Origin: CAIVVT01 sp963823095
Lineage (GTDB): Bacteria; Acidobacteriota; Terriglobia; Bryobacterales; Bryobacteraceae
Direction: 5' to 3'
Assembly (NCBI GenBank): GCA_963823095.1
Contig: CAWGKI010000019.1
Span: forward strand, 1 to 64,000
Length of the DNA: 64,000 bases
The position numbers were made by a program, and so were the translations under genes. Below are positions 15,644 through 25,992 of this stretch, one piece after another (position 1 is the stretch's first letter; the number at the start of each line of letters is the position of its first letter). The notes under the pieces were generated by a model. The model had not been told where the DNA came from, ran no database searches, and worked only from the letters and a program-made list of their open reading frames with translations.

Positions 15644-17002
15644 CTAGCGCCCGAGCAGTTCCAGGTACTTCATCACCGTTTCGATGCCGCGATAGAAGTT
15701 GGGCAGGTGGAACTTCTCGTTCGGAGAATGCAGGTTATCGTCCGGCAGGCCGAAGCCCATCAGGACGCTCGGCACGCCCAGGTGTTCGCGGAACGATCCG
15801 GCAATCGGAATCGAGCCGCCGCAGCGCATGAACACAGTCTTCTTTCCGAAGACCTCGTCCAACGCTTCGCAAGCCTTCTGGATGAACGGGCTCGACACGT
15901 CCACCACCGATGCCGGAGCGGCGCTCAGCAGTTTGAATTCGGCCTTGACGCCCTTCGGGCAGGCGGCGGCGATGGCTTCCTTGATCAAAGGCACGATCTC
16001 TTCCGGCCGCTGATCGGGCACCAGGCGGGTGCTGATCTTCACCGAGGCGCGGGCCGGGATCACCGTCTTCGCGCCTTCGCCGACGAAGCCGCCGCGGATG
16101 CCATGCACTTCGAACGTGGGCCGCGCCCACACGCGCTCCAGCACTGCGTAGCCGGGCTCGCCGGTCAGCGACGGGGAGCCGACTTCTTTTTCGCGGTACT
16201 CGTTTTCGTTGAATGGCAGCGAGCGCCAGGCGGCAAGTTCCGCTTCGGCGGGGGCCTTGACGCGTTCGTAGAAGCGCGGGATCAGCACGCGCCCGTCGCG
16301 ATGTTTCAGCGCCGTGAGAATCTCGGCGATGGCCATCAGCACGTTCGGCGCCGCGCCGCCGTAAGAACCCGAATGCAGGTCCTGACGCGCGCCTTCCACG
16401 AAGATCTCGCCGTAAACCAGCCCGCGCAGGCCCGTGGTGAGCGTGGGCAGACCGGCCGCGAACATTTCGGTGTCGCAGATCACAACCGCGTCGCAGGCCA
16501 ACTCGGCGGGCTTTTCCGCGACGTACGTCTCAATGCTCTCGCCGCCCGATTCCTCTTCGCCTTCGATGAGGAATTTTACGTTCACGGGCAGCGAACCGTC
16601 CAGATGCATCAGCCGCTCGACGGCCTTTATCAGGATCCATACCTGGCCCTTGTCGTCGCTGGTGCCGCGTCCGAACAGATCGTCGCCGCGCTGCTCGGGC
16701 TCGAAAGGCGGAGACTTCCACTCGTCCAGCGGATCGGGCGGTTGCACGTCGTAGTGGCCGTAGAGCAGCATCGTGGGCTTGCCGGGCGCGCCCGTCCACG
16801 CGCCGTACACAAGCGGGTTGCCGCCGCCGCGCGTGAGTTGCCGCGTTTCGGTCATCCCGGCGCGCTTCAGAGCTTCCTCAACAAAGTCCGCCGCTTTCTG
16901 TATGTCGCCCTTATGCTCGGGCAGGGCGCTGATGCTTGGGATCCGAAGGAGCTCTTTTAATTGTTCGAGTGCTTCGGTTTGGAAACTTTCGTCTTGGCTC
17001 AT
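15644..17002 (-). CDS. M20-family dipeptidase/carboxypeptidase
   Basis: The 452-residue protein is a full-length M20/M25/M40 zinc peptidase. Metal-ligand motifs appear in order: LLYGHYDVQPPDP (His, then Asp), FGRGTSDDKG, FLIEGEEESGGES, VVICDTEMFAAG and, near the C-terminus, SIPIAGSFREHLGVPSVLMGFGLPDDNLHSPNE. The dimerisation insert in the middle is present. It has no signal peptide, so it is cytoplasmic and probably cleaves dipeptides. It starts at ATG 17002, back to back with the SSP411-like gene across a 52-base divergent promoter. Confidence 0.95.
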   Translation of the reverse strand: MSQDESFQTEALEQLKELLRIPSISALPEHKGDIQKAADFVEEALKRAGMTETRQLTRGGGNPLVYGAWTGAPGKPTMLLYGHYDVQPPDPLDEWKSPPFEPEQRGDDLFGRGTSDDKGQVWILIKAVERLMHLDGSLPVNVKFLIEGEEESGGESIETYVAEKPAELACDAVVICDTEMFAAGLPTLTTGLRGLVYGEIFVEGARQDLHSGSYGGAAPNVLMAIAEILTALKHRDGRVLIPRFYERVKAPAEAELAAWRSLPFNENEYREKEVGSPSLTGEPGYAVLERVWARPTFEVHGIRGGFVGEGAKTVIPARASVKISTRLVPDQRPEEIVPLIKEAIAAACPKGVKAEFKLLSAAPASVVDVSSPFIQKACEALDEVFGKKTVFMRCGGSIPIAGSFREHLGVPSVLMGFGLPDDNLHSPNEKFHLPNFYRGIETVMKYLELLGR

Positions 17003-17054
17003 GAATCAGAACTCCAGAGCTAGCATAGCCGCTTTCCGAACTTGCCTGCACAAC

Positions 17055-19129
17055 ATGCACACGAACAGCCTGATCCTCGAAAAGAGTCCCTACCTGCTAC
17101 AGCACGCCCACAACCCCGTGGACTGGCTGCCCTGGGGCGAGCGGGCGTTCCTCAAAGCGCGTGAAGAGGACAAGCCGATCTTCCTGTCGGTGGGCTACTC
17201 CACGTGCCACTGGTGCCACGTGATGGAACGCGAGTCGTTCGAGAATGACGAGCTTGCCGCCGTTCTCAACGAGTACTTCGTGCCGGTGAAGGTCGACCGG
17301 GAGGAGCGCCCGGACGTCGATCGCGTCTACATGCTGTTCGTCCAGGCCACCACGGGCGGCGGAGGCTGGCCGATGTCAGTGTGGCTGACGCCGCGATTGA
17401 AGGCGTTCTACGGCGGAACGTACTTTGCGCCCGACACGCGCTATGGACGGCCTGGTTTTCGCAGCATTCTGCTCCAGATTGCCGAGGCGTGGAAGAGGCA
17501 GCGGACGAAGCTCATCGAATCCTCCGAGCAGATTCTGGGGGACTTGAGCGAGTACGCGAATATCGGCGGAACGGGCGCAGCGGAGGCGCGCCTGCCTTCG
17601 CAGGATGCGCTTGCCTCGTGCTACCTCGGACTGCGCCGCAGCTTCGATGCCAAGCTCGGAGGCTTCGGCGGCGCGCCGAAATTTCCGCGGCCGGTCAATT
17701 TGAACTTCCTGTTTCGCTACTTCGAGCGGACGCGGGAAGACGACGCCCGCGATATGGCGCTGCTGACTTTGCGCGAGATGGCCAAGGGTGGCATGCATGA
17801 CCAGCTCGGGGGCGGCTTCCATCGCTACTCGGTAGACGAACACTGGTTCGTCCCGCACTTCGAAAAGATGCTGTACGACCAGGCACAGCTCGCCGTCTCC
17901 TATCTGGAGGCGTACCAGATCACGGGCGACATGCAGTACGCGAACGTGGCTCGCGACGTCTTGGAGTACGTTCTGCGCGATCTGCGGCATCCCGATGGCG
18001 GCTTCTACTGTGCCGAAGATGCAGACTCTGCCAGCGATCCCGCCCGGCCTCACGAGAAGGGCGAGGGGGCGTTCTACATCTGGAGCCGCAAGGAACTTGA
18101 CGAACTGCTTGGCCGTGAGCGCGGGGGATGGTTCGCCGGCATGTTTGGCTGCAAGGAAAACGGAAACGTCGACAACGACCCGCAGGCCGAGTTCACTGGA
18201 CGAAACATCTTGTACCAGGCGGAACAGGTGGCCGAAGAGGACGCCGGGCGTTCTCGGAGTGCCGCGAGATCCTGCTCGAAGCTCGCGGGCGCAGGCCGCG
18301 TCCGCATCTCGACGACAAAATCCTGACCTCCTGGAACGCGCTGACGATCTCGGCCTTTGCCCGCGGAGCGCAGGTATTCGATGCGTTCGACCCGGATGCG
18401 GCGGCGCGTTACCGCGAGGCTGCGCTCGGCGCGTGGCGCTTCGTCATGAGGAATCTCTGCGATGTGGAGACGAAGACCGTCTATCGCCGCTGGCGGGCGG
18501 GCGAGCGCGCGGTCGATGGATTCCTCGACGACTATGCAGCGTTGCTGCAGGCGCACGTCGATCTCTACGAGACTACGTTCGAGCCGAGCTTTCTTGCGAT
18601 GGCGCGCTGGGTGGCGGACTCGATGCTGGGTCGCTTCGAGGATGCGGAAAGCGGCGGGCTCTTCTCCACTGCGCGGTCGCCGGACCTGGTGTTGCGGTTG
18701 AAAGAGGACTATGACGGGGCGGAGCCGGCGGGCAACTCGGTGGCCGCGGGCGCGCTGCTGCGGCTGGCAGGGTACGCGCAATCCGAGTCGTACAGGAACG
18801 CTGCGCTGGGGATCTTGACTGGGTTCGCGGCTCGATTGGATAAGCAGCCGCTCACGCTGCCGCAGATGCTGTCAGCGTGGATGTATGAACTCGCGCCGAA
18901 GCGTCAGATCGTTATTGCGGGGCCAACGCCCGAGCCATTTCTGCTCGAGATTCGCAAGCGATTTCTGCCTGCGGCGCTGGTCTTCGTCAATCCCGCCGAA
19001 GGTGCGCTGAGCGCAATGGCGCCTGTGGAGGGGAAGACCGCGGCATACGTCTGCGAGAACTACGCTTGCCAGTTGCCGGTGACCACGGTTGAGGAACTGG
19101 GACGGATGTTGGACGGCGCGGAAAGTTAG
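17055..19129 (+). pseudogene. SSP411/YyaL thioredoxin-domain protein, frameshifted
   Basis: This matches the DUF255 (SSP411/YyaL) family of about 690 residues: an N-terminal thioredoxin-like domain with KSPYLLQHAHNPVDW and STCHWCHVMERESF, then an alpha/alpha barrel (GGFGGAPKFPRPVNLNFL, HDQLGGGFHRYSVDEHWFVPHFEKML). The frame breaks near 18240. The upstream part ends with a nonsense tail to 18326, and the matching downstream part (PRPHLDDKILTSWNALTISAFARGAQ) is in another frame to 19129. The total length is one base off a multiple of three, as expected for a single indel, and about ten residues of the junction are also unusual. It is either a decaying gene or a sequencing error. Confidence 0.8.
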
Positions 19130-19255
19130 TCCCAGGCAGGCCGACGAGGGCGTCGGCCGCAGACCTGGGGGTCCGTCCCACAACGAACCTGGGGGTCCGC
19201 TCTACAGCGGCCGGCGGCTGCGCACGCTACGCTAGAAGTAGTCCCTGTTTCAAAC

Positions 19256-21241
19256 ATGAAAGTTACCAGTTGGCTGGGGGCTGCCCTGGCCTTATACGCG
19301 GAAGTTGCGATTGGCGCGCCCGCCGGAAAGACCGGGCCCGGAAATTCGGAGCCCGGCATATCGGAGAAATGCCCGAAGGGGTGGATCGCCGCCGGTCCGT
19401 GGGGCGGCGGAGCGACCGCCATCGCAGTGAACCCCTCGAATCCGAAAATGCTGCTGGCCGGCGGGCGCAACTCGCTCGTCTACCGCTCCACAAACGGCGG
19501 CGGCACGTGGGTCCGGCTTGCGTTCCCCCGGCATTTTCTCGGCGCGGTTACGTCATTGCTGTTCGAAGCCACCGATAGCGAGCACTATCTGGTCGGCATC
19601 AACGCCAATGGCTCGCCTTTCTCCGGGCTTTGGATTACTCACGATGGGGGACGGACCTGGGCCGAGCAGCCTGACCTGGCCGGTACGCCTGTGTTGGCTC
19701 TCGACGCATGGCAAGGCGACGCCCGCGTTCTCGCCGCCGGTACCGCGCAGGGCGTCTGGCTCAGCGAAGATGGCGGGGCCAAGTGGCGGCGGATCTCCAA
19801 ACCGTGGCTGCACGAAATGCGCGTTGTGACGGCCGTGGCGTTTGCTCCGGACGACCGCAATACCATCTATGCCGGCACGCCGCACCTTCCCTGGAAGACG
19901 AGCGACGAAGGCGAGAGCTGGCAGTCGATTCACGAGGGCATGATCGACGATTCCGACATCTTCTCGATTTACGTCGATCCGCGCAGGCCCGAGCGGGTTG
20001 TGCTGAGCGCCTGCAGCGGGATCTATCGCACCGAGACCGGCGGTGCGCCCTGGACGAAATTCAAGGGCATCCCTCCCACGTTGCGCCGGACCCACGCGGT
20101 GCGAATCGATGCTAAGCATCCCGATGTAATCTATGCCGGGACGACCCTCGGGCTCCTGAAATCCACCGACGGCGCGACCTTCAAGCGAATGAACGAACTG
20201 GCCATTTTGGGGATGGCTTTCGATCCGGCGGTAGCGTCGAGATTCTACATTGCCGCCGAAGCGAGCGGATTGTGGAAGACCGAGGACGGCGGTAAGACGC
20301 TGGAGCACATCGGCGAGGGATTCACGACCAGGCGCGTGGGCCAGATCGTCCACGCCGGGCCGAGGCTCTACCTGACGACGCTCCAGGACGGCGACGCAGG
20401 CGGACTGTTTTCGAGCGACGATCGCGGGGGCACATGGAAACTCGTCGCCGATGGAGAAATCCTCGGCGGCCAGCATTTTCAGTTTCTGGCCGCCCACCCC
20501 TCCAATCCCAAGGTTCTGATTGCAGGCAACACAGACCGGCTGCGGAGGTCCCTGGACGCCGGCAAGACCTGGAAGGATCTCGCCGGACCGGGGGCTATGA
20601 GGGCTGGGGGGACGAAGGAGCCAGCCCGCCTGCAATGCCTCGCCGCCATGGAAGGGGCGAAGGGCGCCGTGCTGTTTGCTGGCACCAGCCGGGGGCTGTT
20701 TCGCAGCCTGGATTTTGGCACGAACTGGACGCCCGTGGCGCTTACGAGCATCAAGATTGTGTCGAGCGTGCTTGGAATGACCATTGCCGGGCAGCGCATC
20801 CTCGCCAGAACCGGCGAATCGTTGTACCTTTCCGGAGACGCCGGGGTCACGTGGAAGCCTCTGAGCCTTCTGCTGGCCACTTCCAGCATTTACGACATCG
20901 CGCTCAGCCCGCGCGCGAGCGAACCCGTGATGCTTGCCACTTCGCAGGGCCTGTACCGCAATGAAGCGGGCTCGACCCGTTGGGAACGGATCGCAGGCGG
21001 ACTACAGGATGGTACGGTGGCCTCGGTGGTGTGGGATGGCATCGCGGCCGGACGAGCATGGTGCGTCCAGTTCGGCGTTCTCTACCAATCGCTCGACAGT
21101 GGCCGGACCTGGCGCGCCGTGCAGGGCTCCGCGATGAGCAATGCATCCATCCGGAAGCTCTGGTCCAATCGCGTGCTTGGCAGCCGGTTATTGGCTGTGA
21201 CCCCCGACCTGGGCATCTTTTATCTGGAGTTAGCCAACTGA
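19256..21241 (+). CDS. Secreted BNR/Ycf48-like beta-propeller protein
   Basis: The 661-residue protein starts with a signal peptide (KVTSWLGAALALYAEVAIGAPAG). It is built from repeated BNR/sialidase-type Asp-box blades: repeats of the form S-x-DGG-x-TW (VYRSTNGGGTWVRL, LWITHDGGRTW, WLSEDGGAKWRRI, WKTSDEGESWQSI, LKSTDGATFKRM, LWKTEDGGKTLEHI, RSLDAGKTWKDL). Such proteins are periplasmic or surface propellers, common in Acidobacteria and usually of unknown substrate. It resembles the plant/cyanobacterial Ycf48 and VPS10-type propellers but lacks any enzymatic active site that I can point to. It is followed by the OmpA-like gene in the same direction. Confidence 0.8.
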   Translation: MKVTSWLGAALALYAEVAIGAPAGKTGPGNSEPGISEKCPKGWIAAGPWGGGATAIAVNPSNPKMLLAGGRNSLVYRSTNGGGTWVRLAFPRHFLGAVTSLLFEATDSEHYLVGINANGSPFSGLWITHDGGRTWAEQPDLAGTPVLALDAWQGDARVLAAGTAQGVWLSEDGGAKWRRISKPWLHEMRVVTAVAFAPDDRNTIYAGTPHLPWKTSDEGESWQSIHEGMIDDSDIFSIYVDPRRPERVVLSACSGIYRTETGGAPWTKFKGIPPTLRRTHAVRIDAKHPDVIYAGTTLGLLKSTDGATFKRMNELAILGMAFDPAVASRFYIAAEASGLWKTEDGGKTLEHIGEGFTTRRVGQIVHAGPRLYLTTLQDGDAGGLFSSDDRGGTWKLVADGEILGGQHFQFLAAHPSNPKVLIAGNTDRLRRSLDAGKTWKDLAGPGAMRAGGTKEPARLQCLAAMEGAKGAVLFAGTSRGLFRSLDFGTNWTPVALTSIKIVSSVLGMTIAGQRILARTGESLYLSGDAGVTWKPLSLLLATSSIYDIALSPRASEPVMLATSQGLYRNEAGSTRWERIAGGLQDGTVASVVWDGIAAGRAWCVQFGVLYQSLDSGRTWRAVQGSAMSNASIRKLWSNRVLGSRLLAVTPDLGIFYLELAN

Positions 21242-21280
21242 AGAACGTTACAATTGCGGAGGGGTAGGTACTTTACTCAT

Positions 21281-23230
21281 ATGAAAGACCCAAACGGTTC
21301 GAGACTCGCAGCCTCATGGAGGCGTGCTTTCTTGGCGGCTGGCTTAGCAGTGGCACTGTTTGTGCCGGCTTTCGCTCAGTCCACCAAATCGGATGCAAAA
21401 TCGGGAACGCAGAAGGCCGATCAGGGTACGCCAACCACCAAGGGCCATTGGGGTCCGGGCGACGCGCTGCCCGACAAAATTGAACTGGGCATATTTGGAG
21501 GGATCAGCCTCTTTAATCCCGTGAACGCGGGCCTTGGATATCAACTCAAGGCCAGCGGGGTGTTCGGCGAGAAAGCGACATTCAACCTCTGGAGACACTT
21601 CGGCATCGAAGCGTTCCAGGACAACAGCTTCAATCGCTTCGATATGAAGAATCCTCCGCAAGCGGGATTGGCAAACTATTCCTTTGATTCCAGGATCTAT
21701 CAGGAAGGATTAGCGGGAGTCATTTATGGAGCACCGCGCGGATCCAAGTGGCGCCCCTATATGACCCTCGGAATCGCGGCCGAGAACTTCGCGCCGACCG
21801 GCAGCGCAAAGGATGCAGCGAAGGTCGCGCCCAACGCTACGCTGGGAGCCTACGGTTTGAATAACATCCTGTTGCCGGCATTCACGTTCGGTGGCGGTGT
21901 CAAAGCCCACCTCAACGACCATTGGGGTGTGGACGTATTTGTCCGCGATTCGTTCTCCAAGGCCCCTACCTACGGCTTGCCGGATAACCCGGGCTCCGGC
22001 GGGATTTACATCCCCAGGGGCAGCAAGATCATGCACGTTGTTTTCGCAGGCGGAGTGAACTACTACTTCGGTACGAAGCGTGAATGGATCGAGGAAAAGG
22101 TCGAAGCCCCCAAGGATCTGGGTCCACTGTCCGGCGGCACTCTCAGCGCCGGGAGCGGGACGCTTTGCCAGGGTAAGGCGATCACGGCGCGCTCCATGGG
22201 CGCCAGCGATCCCGCCGGCCGCGGCCTGACTTACAAGTGGACGGTGAACGGGGAACCGGCGGGGGGCAACAGCCCTGAGCTGTCGTTCACGCCCGACCAC
22301 GCCGGGAACTATGCAATCGGACTAACGGTGGAAGCCCCGAACTCTCCTGGTCTTCCGGTGCGCAGCGCCGCGGCGAATTCGCTCGCGCTGGGCGTGCAGG
22401 AATACAAGGCTCCGACGGTAAGCGGCTGCCAGGCCGTTCCCACCGAACTCGCCTACGCCAGCACCTCGAAGCTGGATGCAACGGTTACGGGCTCCGCGTG
22501 CAGCACGACGAGTTTCCAGTGGACGTCTAACGAGGGATCGTTCTCCGATCCGTCATCGGCCAGCACCACGTTTGACAGCAAGTCCGTCAAATTTGAGCAG
22601 GGCGGCAAGATCCAGGCTAAGACGGTTTCCGTCAATGGCAAGGTGACCGACGATCGCGGCGCCAGCGCTTCCTGCGACCTGGCGGTCAAAGTGAACTACA
22701 TTCCGAACGCGATCCGCCTGAGCGACATCATCTTCAGCAAGGGCAGCACCCGCGTCAACAACTGCGGCAAGCGCATCTTGCTCGAAGACCTCGCGCCGAA
22801 GGCTGCCGATCCAGACTATGACGTGGTCCTGATCGGCCACTACGACAAGGACGAAACGCCGAAGACCAAGCTGCAAAAGGCCAACTCGCTCGACAAAGAG
22901 CGCGCGCTGAATGCTTACTCCGTGCTGACTGCCGGCGCGGGCAAAGCTGGCAAGGGCACTTGCGCTACCGTCGACAAGACTCGCGTCAAGGTCGACTGGG
23001 TCGCGGACGATCAGACCGACGATAAACAGCCCGGTCTGTGCGGCACCTCGGCTCGCGCGGCAACCAAAGAGCGGCGAGGCTCCGTTGTCTCCACCGCGGA
23101 CGACAATCGCCGCGTTGAAGTCTGGCTGGTCCCGAAGGGCACGAAGATGCCGGCAGGCTTCAAGACGGCTCAGGATCTCGAATCCAAGCAGATGCAGAAG
23201 GACCTGAAGCGGCTCGGCTGCCCGAAATAG
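21281..23230 (+). CDS. OmpA-like outer-membrane protein
   Basis: From the ATG at 21281 (an upstream TTG at 21254 is less likely) the protein is about 649 residues with a signal peptide. The N-terminal ~250 residues have alternating glycine/aromatic strands typical of a small beta barrel (IELGIFGGISLFNPVNAGLGYQL, HVVFAGGVNYYFGTKREW). The middle carries two Ig/PKD-like repeats rich in Ser/Thr/Gly (RSMGASDPAGRGLTYKWTVNGE; TSFQWTSNEGSFSD). The C-terminal region has an OmpA-like periplasmic domain ending in the DDNRRVEVWLVP signature, which normally binds peptidoglycan. It lies downstream of the BNR gene, and a hairpin terminator follows. Confidence 0.75.
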   Translation: MKDPNGSRLAASWRRAFLAAGLAVALFVPAFAQSTKSDAKSGTQKADQGTPTTKGHWGPGDALPDKIELGIFGGISLFNPVNAGLGYQLKASGVFGEKATFNLWRHFGIEAFQDNSFNRFDMKNPPQAGLANYSFDSRIYQEGLAGVIYGAPRGSKWRPYMTLGIAAENFAPTGSAKDAAKVAPNATLGAYGLNNILLPAFTFGGGVKAHLNDHWGVDVFVRDSFSKAPTYGLPDNPGSGGIYIPRGSKIMHVVFAGGVNYYFGTKREWIEEKVEAPKDLGPLSGGTLSAGSGTLCQGKAITARSMGASDPAGRGLTYKWTVNGEPAGGNSPELSFTPDHAGNYAIGLTVEAPNSPGLPVRSAAANSLALGVQEYKAPTVSGCQAVPTELAYASTSKLDATVTGSACSTTSFQWTSNEGSFSDPSSASTTFDSKSVKFEQGGKIQAKTVSVNGKVTDDRGASASCDLAVKVNYIPNAIRLSDIIFSKGSTRVNNCGKRILLEDLAPKAADPDYDVVLIGHYDKDETPKTKLQKANSLDKERALNAYSVLTAGAGKAGKGTCATVDKTRVKVDWVADDQTDDKQPGLCGTSARAATKERRGSVVSTADDNRRVEVWLVPKGTKMPAGFKTAQDLESKQMQKDLKRLGCPK

Positions 23231-23251
23231 GCGGCTTCCCGCAAATCCACG

Positions 23252-23289
23252 GCAGAAGGCCCGGCGCCCATCGGTTCCGGGCCTTCCGC
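23252..23289. terminator. Hairpin terminator after the OmpA-like gene
   Basis: GAAGGCCCGG (23255-23264) and CCGGGCCTTC (23277-23286) form a 10-bp perfect GC-rich stem, with a further GC pair outside a mismatch. There is no clear T-run on the plus strand, so efficiency is uncertain. Confidence 0.6.
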
Positions 23290-23369
23290 TATTTGGGCAC
23301 GGCTCGGCTTAGGGGGCGGGGATCAGTCTGGCGGACAGCAGCACATAATAGAGGGATCGAGGGGCTGCA

Positions 23370-25430
23370 TTGAAAGAGATTCGCCACTCCACCTGTGCGC
23401 TCGACTGTCCGGACGCGTGTTCTTTGCTGGTGACCATCCAGGACGGTCAGGCGGTCCGCCTGCAGGGCAATCCGGGCCACGCGGTCACGCGCGGCTTCCT
23501 GTGCGGCAAGGTAGCCCGTTACCTGGAGCGGCAGTATCATCCGGACCGGGTGCTCTATCCCCAGAAGCGAATCGGCCCGAAGGGCGCAGGACGATTTGCG
23601 CGCATCACATGGGACGAGGCGCTCGATACAATCGCCGGCCGGCTGCGGGCGGTTGCAGGCGAATTCGGCTCCGAGGCGATTCTTCCATACAGCTACGCCG
23701 GGACCATGGGCCTGCTGAACGGGAGCGGGATGGACCGGCGTTTTTTCCACCGCCTGGGTGCGTCCCGGCTCAACAGGACGATCTGCGCCGCTGCCGGCGC
23801 CGCCGGCCTGGAAGAGGCGCTCGGCGCCCGGTTGGGCACGGAGCCTGAGCAATTCGCGCGCTCGAAGTTGATCTTGGCCTGGGGCGCGAATATCCACGCC
23901 ACCAACGTGCACCTGTGGCCTTTTATCGTCGAGGCGCGGCGCAAGGGTGCGAAGTTCTACGCCATCGACCCCGTCAGAACGCGAACCGCGGCGCTGGCCG
24001 ACCGGCACTATGCGCCCTATCCGGGCTCCGACTTGGCCCTGGCCCTAGGCCTCCTCCACGTCATCTTCCGGGAGGGATTGGAGGATCGCGATTACATCGC
24101 ACGCTGCACCGAAGGGGCGGAACGCCTGCGCGAACTCGTTGAGGATTACCGTCCGGAGCGCGTCGCGCAACTGACTGGCATCGCGGCGAAGGACATTGAG
24201 ACTCTGGCCGTGGAATATGCCATTACCCGGCCGGCGGCGATACGCGTCAACTATGGCATCCAGCGCAGCGAGCGCGGCGGACGGGCCATGCGCGCGGTAT
24301 TCCTGCTGCCCACCGTGACAGGCTCGTGGCAAGAGGCCGGCGGGGGTGCGCAACTCACGACCTCGGGTGCATTCCCGTTCAACGCCGACGCGCTGGAGTT
24401 GCCGGCTTTGCAATGGAAGTCCCTCGGGCGCGAGGCGCGGCTGGTCAACATGTCCCGTCTGGGGCACGCCTTGACGGAATTGGACGATCCGCCCGTGAAG
24501 GCGCTAATCGTTTACAACTCCAACCCGGCGGCTATCGCGCCGGATCAGAAGCGAGTGCGCGAGGGCCTGGCGCGCGACGACCTGTTTACCGTTTCCCTCG
24601 AGCAGTTTCAGACCGATACTGCAGATTTTGCCGATATCCTGCTGCCGGCTACAACGTTTCTCGAACACACGGACCTCTACAAGGCCTACGGTCACTACTA
24701 CGTGCAACTGGCGCGTGCGGCATTGCAGCCGGCCGGAGAAGCGCGCTCCAATGTCGACGTATTCCGCGCGCTCGCGCTGAGGATGGGCTTCGATGAGCCG
24801 TGTTTCCGCGAGTCGGAAGACGATATGATTCGCGCCACGCTCGCCTCCGGCCACCCGTGGCTGGCTGGCATTACGCTGGAGCGTCTGGCGCGCGAACACG
24901 TGGTCAGATTGCAGGTTTCCGCCTCGGGTGAGCCATTCCTGCCCTTTGCCAGCGGGTTCCCCACGAGCTCGGGCAAGGCGAACCTGTCGGGTGACGGGCT
25001 CGATTACACGCCGCCGTGCGAGAGCCGGATGGGCGCGGAGGCATCGCCGAAGTTTCCGCTGGAACTCGTATCGTCCAAGCACCACGACTCAATGAACTCG
25101 ACGTTTGGATATCAGCCGGACTTGGCTGCGTCAACCGGCGCACTGGAAATCCATCCGGACGACGCTGCGCCCCGGCGGATTGTCGACGGCGACAACGTGG
25201 AATTGTTCAACGCGCGGGGTTCCGTACGCCTGGTGGCACGCGTGGGAGAGAGCGTGCGAACAGGAGTGGTTCGCGCGCCCAGCGTAGGCTGGCCTAAGTC
25301 CGCAGGCCAGTACGGCGAGCCCCGCAATGTGAACATACTAATCTCGGACCGGCTCACCGATATCGGCGAAGGACCGACGTTCTACAACTGCCTCGTCGAC
25401 GTGCGGCGCACGAATTCGCCAGAAAACTAA
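23370..25430 (+). CDS. Molybdopterin oxidoreductase (DMSO-reductase superfamily)
   Basis: A 686-residue catalytic subunit. At the N-terminus is a 4Fe-4S motif, C9-x3-C13-x3-C17-x27-C45 (TCALDCPDACS...GFLCGK), followed by the molybdopterin core (DRVLYPQKRIGPKG, FARITWDEALDTIAGRLR, LILAWGANIHATNVH, NYGIQRSERGG, VYNSNPAAIAPDQ) and the C-terminal cofactor-binding domain. There is no Tat signal, so the enzyme is cytoplasmic. The start is TTG with a GAGG-type site upstream. No partner subunit is encoded nearby, so the electron acceptor and substrate (formate-dehydrogenase-like or other) are unknown. Confidence 0.92.
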   Translation: MKEIRHSTCALDCPDACSLLVTIQDGQAVRLQGNPGHAVTRGFLCGKVARYLERQYHPDRVLYPQKRIGPKGAGRFARITWDEALDTIAGRLRAVAGEFGSEAILPYSYAGTMGLLNGSGMDRRFFHRLGASRLNRTICAAAGAAGLEEALGARLGTEPEQFARSKLILAWGANIHATNVHLWPFIVEARRKGAKFYAIDPVRTRTAALADRHYAPYPGSDLALALGLLHVIFREGLEDRDYIARCTEGAERLRELVEDYRPERVAQLTGIAAKDIETLAVEYAITRPAAIRVNYGIQRSERGGRAMRAVFLLPTVTGSWQEAGGGAQLTTSGAFPFNADALELPALQWKSLGREARLVNMSRLGHALTELDDPPVKALIVYNSNPAAIAPDQKRVREGLARDDLFTVSLEQFQTDTADFADILLPATTFLEHTDLYKAYGHYYVQLARAALQPAGEARSNVDVFRALALRMGFDEPCFRESEDDMIRATLASGHPWLAGITLERLAREHVVRLQVSASGEPFLPFASGFPTSSGKANLSGDGLDYTPPCESRMGAEASPKFPLELVSSKHHDSMNSTFGYQPDLAASTGALEIHPDDAAPRRIVDGDNVELFNARGSVRLVARVGESVRTGVVRAPSVGWPKSAGQYGEPRNVNILISDRLTDIGEGPTFYNCLVDVRRTNSPEN

Positions 25431-25992
25431 CAGTTTCAACCGGTTAAGGATTGCCGCCCGAGGGGCGCAGGATCTGGCCGCCAAAATCGTTACTTCCAGC
25501 GCAGCATTTTCTGAAACAGAATTGAGAATTTCTCGTCAACTGAGATACCAACGCTTAAGTGGAAGCGTTATTGAAGAGGAGCCGAAAATAGTTGTAATCG
25601 CCGGTGAGGTTGCATATGATGCGATATCCGGTAGTTCGGGTCCTGATTGTCCGGGATGGGGTGTTGAGCAGCGAGGAGAATTGCGATTGAGTCCCTCAAG
25701 CAGCTCGTTGCTAACTGGCGGCGACTTCAAGAGCGATCTCAGAGCTCGCCGTTGAAGAGTAGTGTTGATTGGCAATCGGATTGCTAGTGGATTGTACCAG
25801 CATGTGGTATCCTAGCGGATTGCCACGACCGGCGTGACGCTTTGGGTGGGCGTACTGGCGGGAGTACTGATCGTACAGTCAGGATTCCTGAGTGAGAGTG
25901 GCTAAGATTTTGAAACTTTTCCGTCCCCGTAGCGTCAAAACGGAGGGTAAAGGGAGAATCAAGCAAAATACGAAGAACTGGGAGTAAAGAAA
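25431..25992. other. AT-richer intergenic region upstream of the DksA/TraR gene
   Basis: About 560 bases without a supported gene. A 77-codon frame at 25522 has no family character. The base composition is visibly lower in GC than the flanking genes, and the last ~80 bases before 25993 are A-rich. It probably holds the promoter of the DksA/TraR gene and possibly a foreign or decayed insert. Confidence 0.4.

Noticed and set aside
15530..16960. 476-codon open frame antisense to the M20 peptidase
   Set aside because: Same reasoning: the minus strand carries all metal-ligand motifs of a full peptidase, and the antisense product has none.
19136..19200. Tandem repeat of ACCTGGGGGTCCG
   Set aside because: Only two short copies upstream of the BNR gene; too little to call a repeat family or an operator.
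25522..25755. 77-codon frame in the DksA upstream gap
   Set aside because: No domain, no ribosome site, Ser/Gly-rich random-looking translation.
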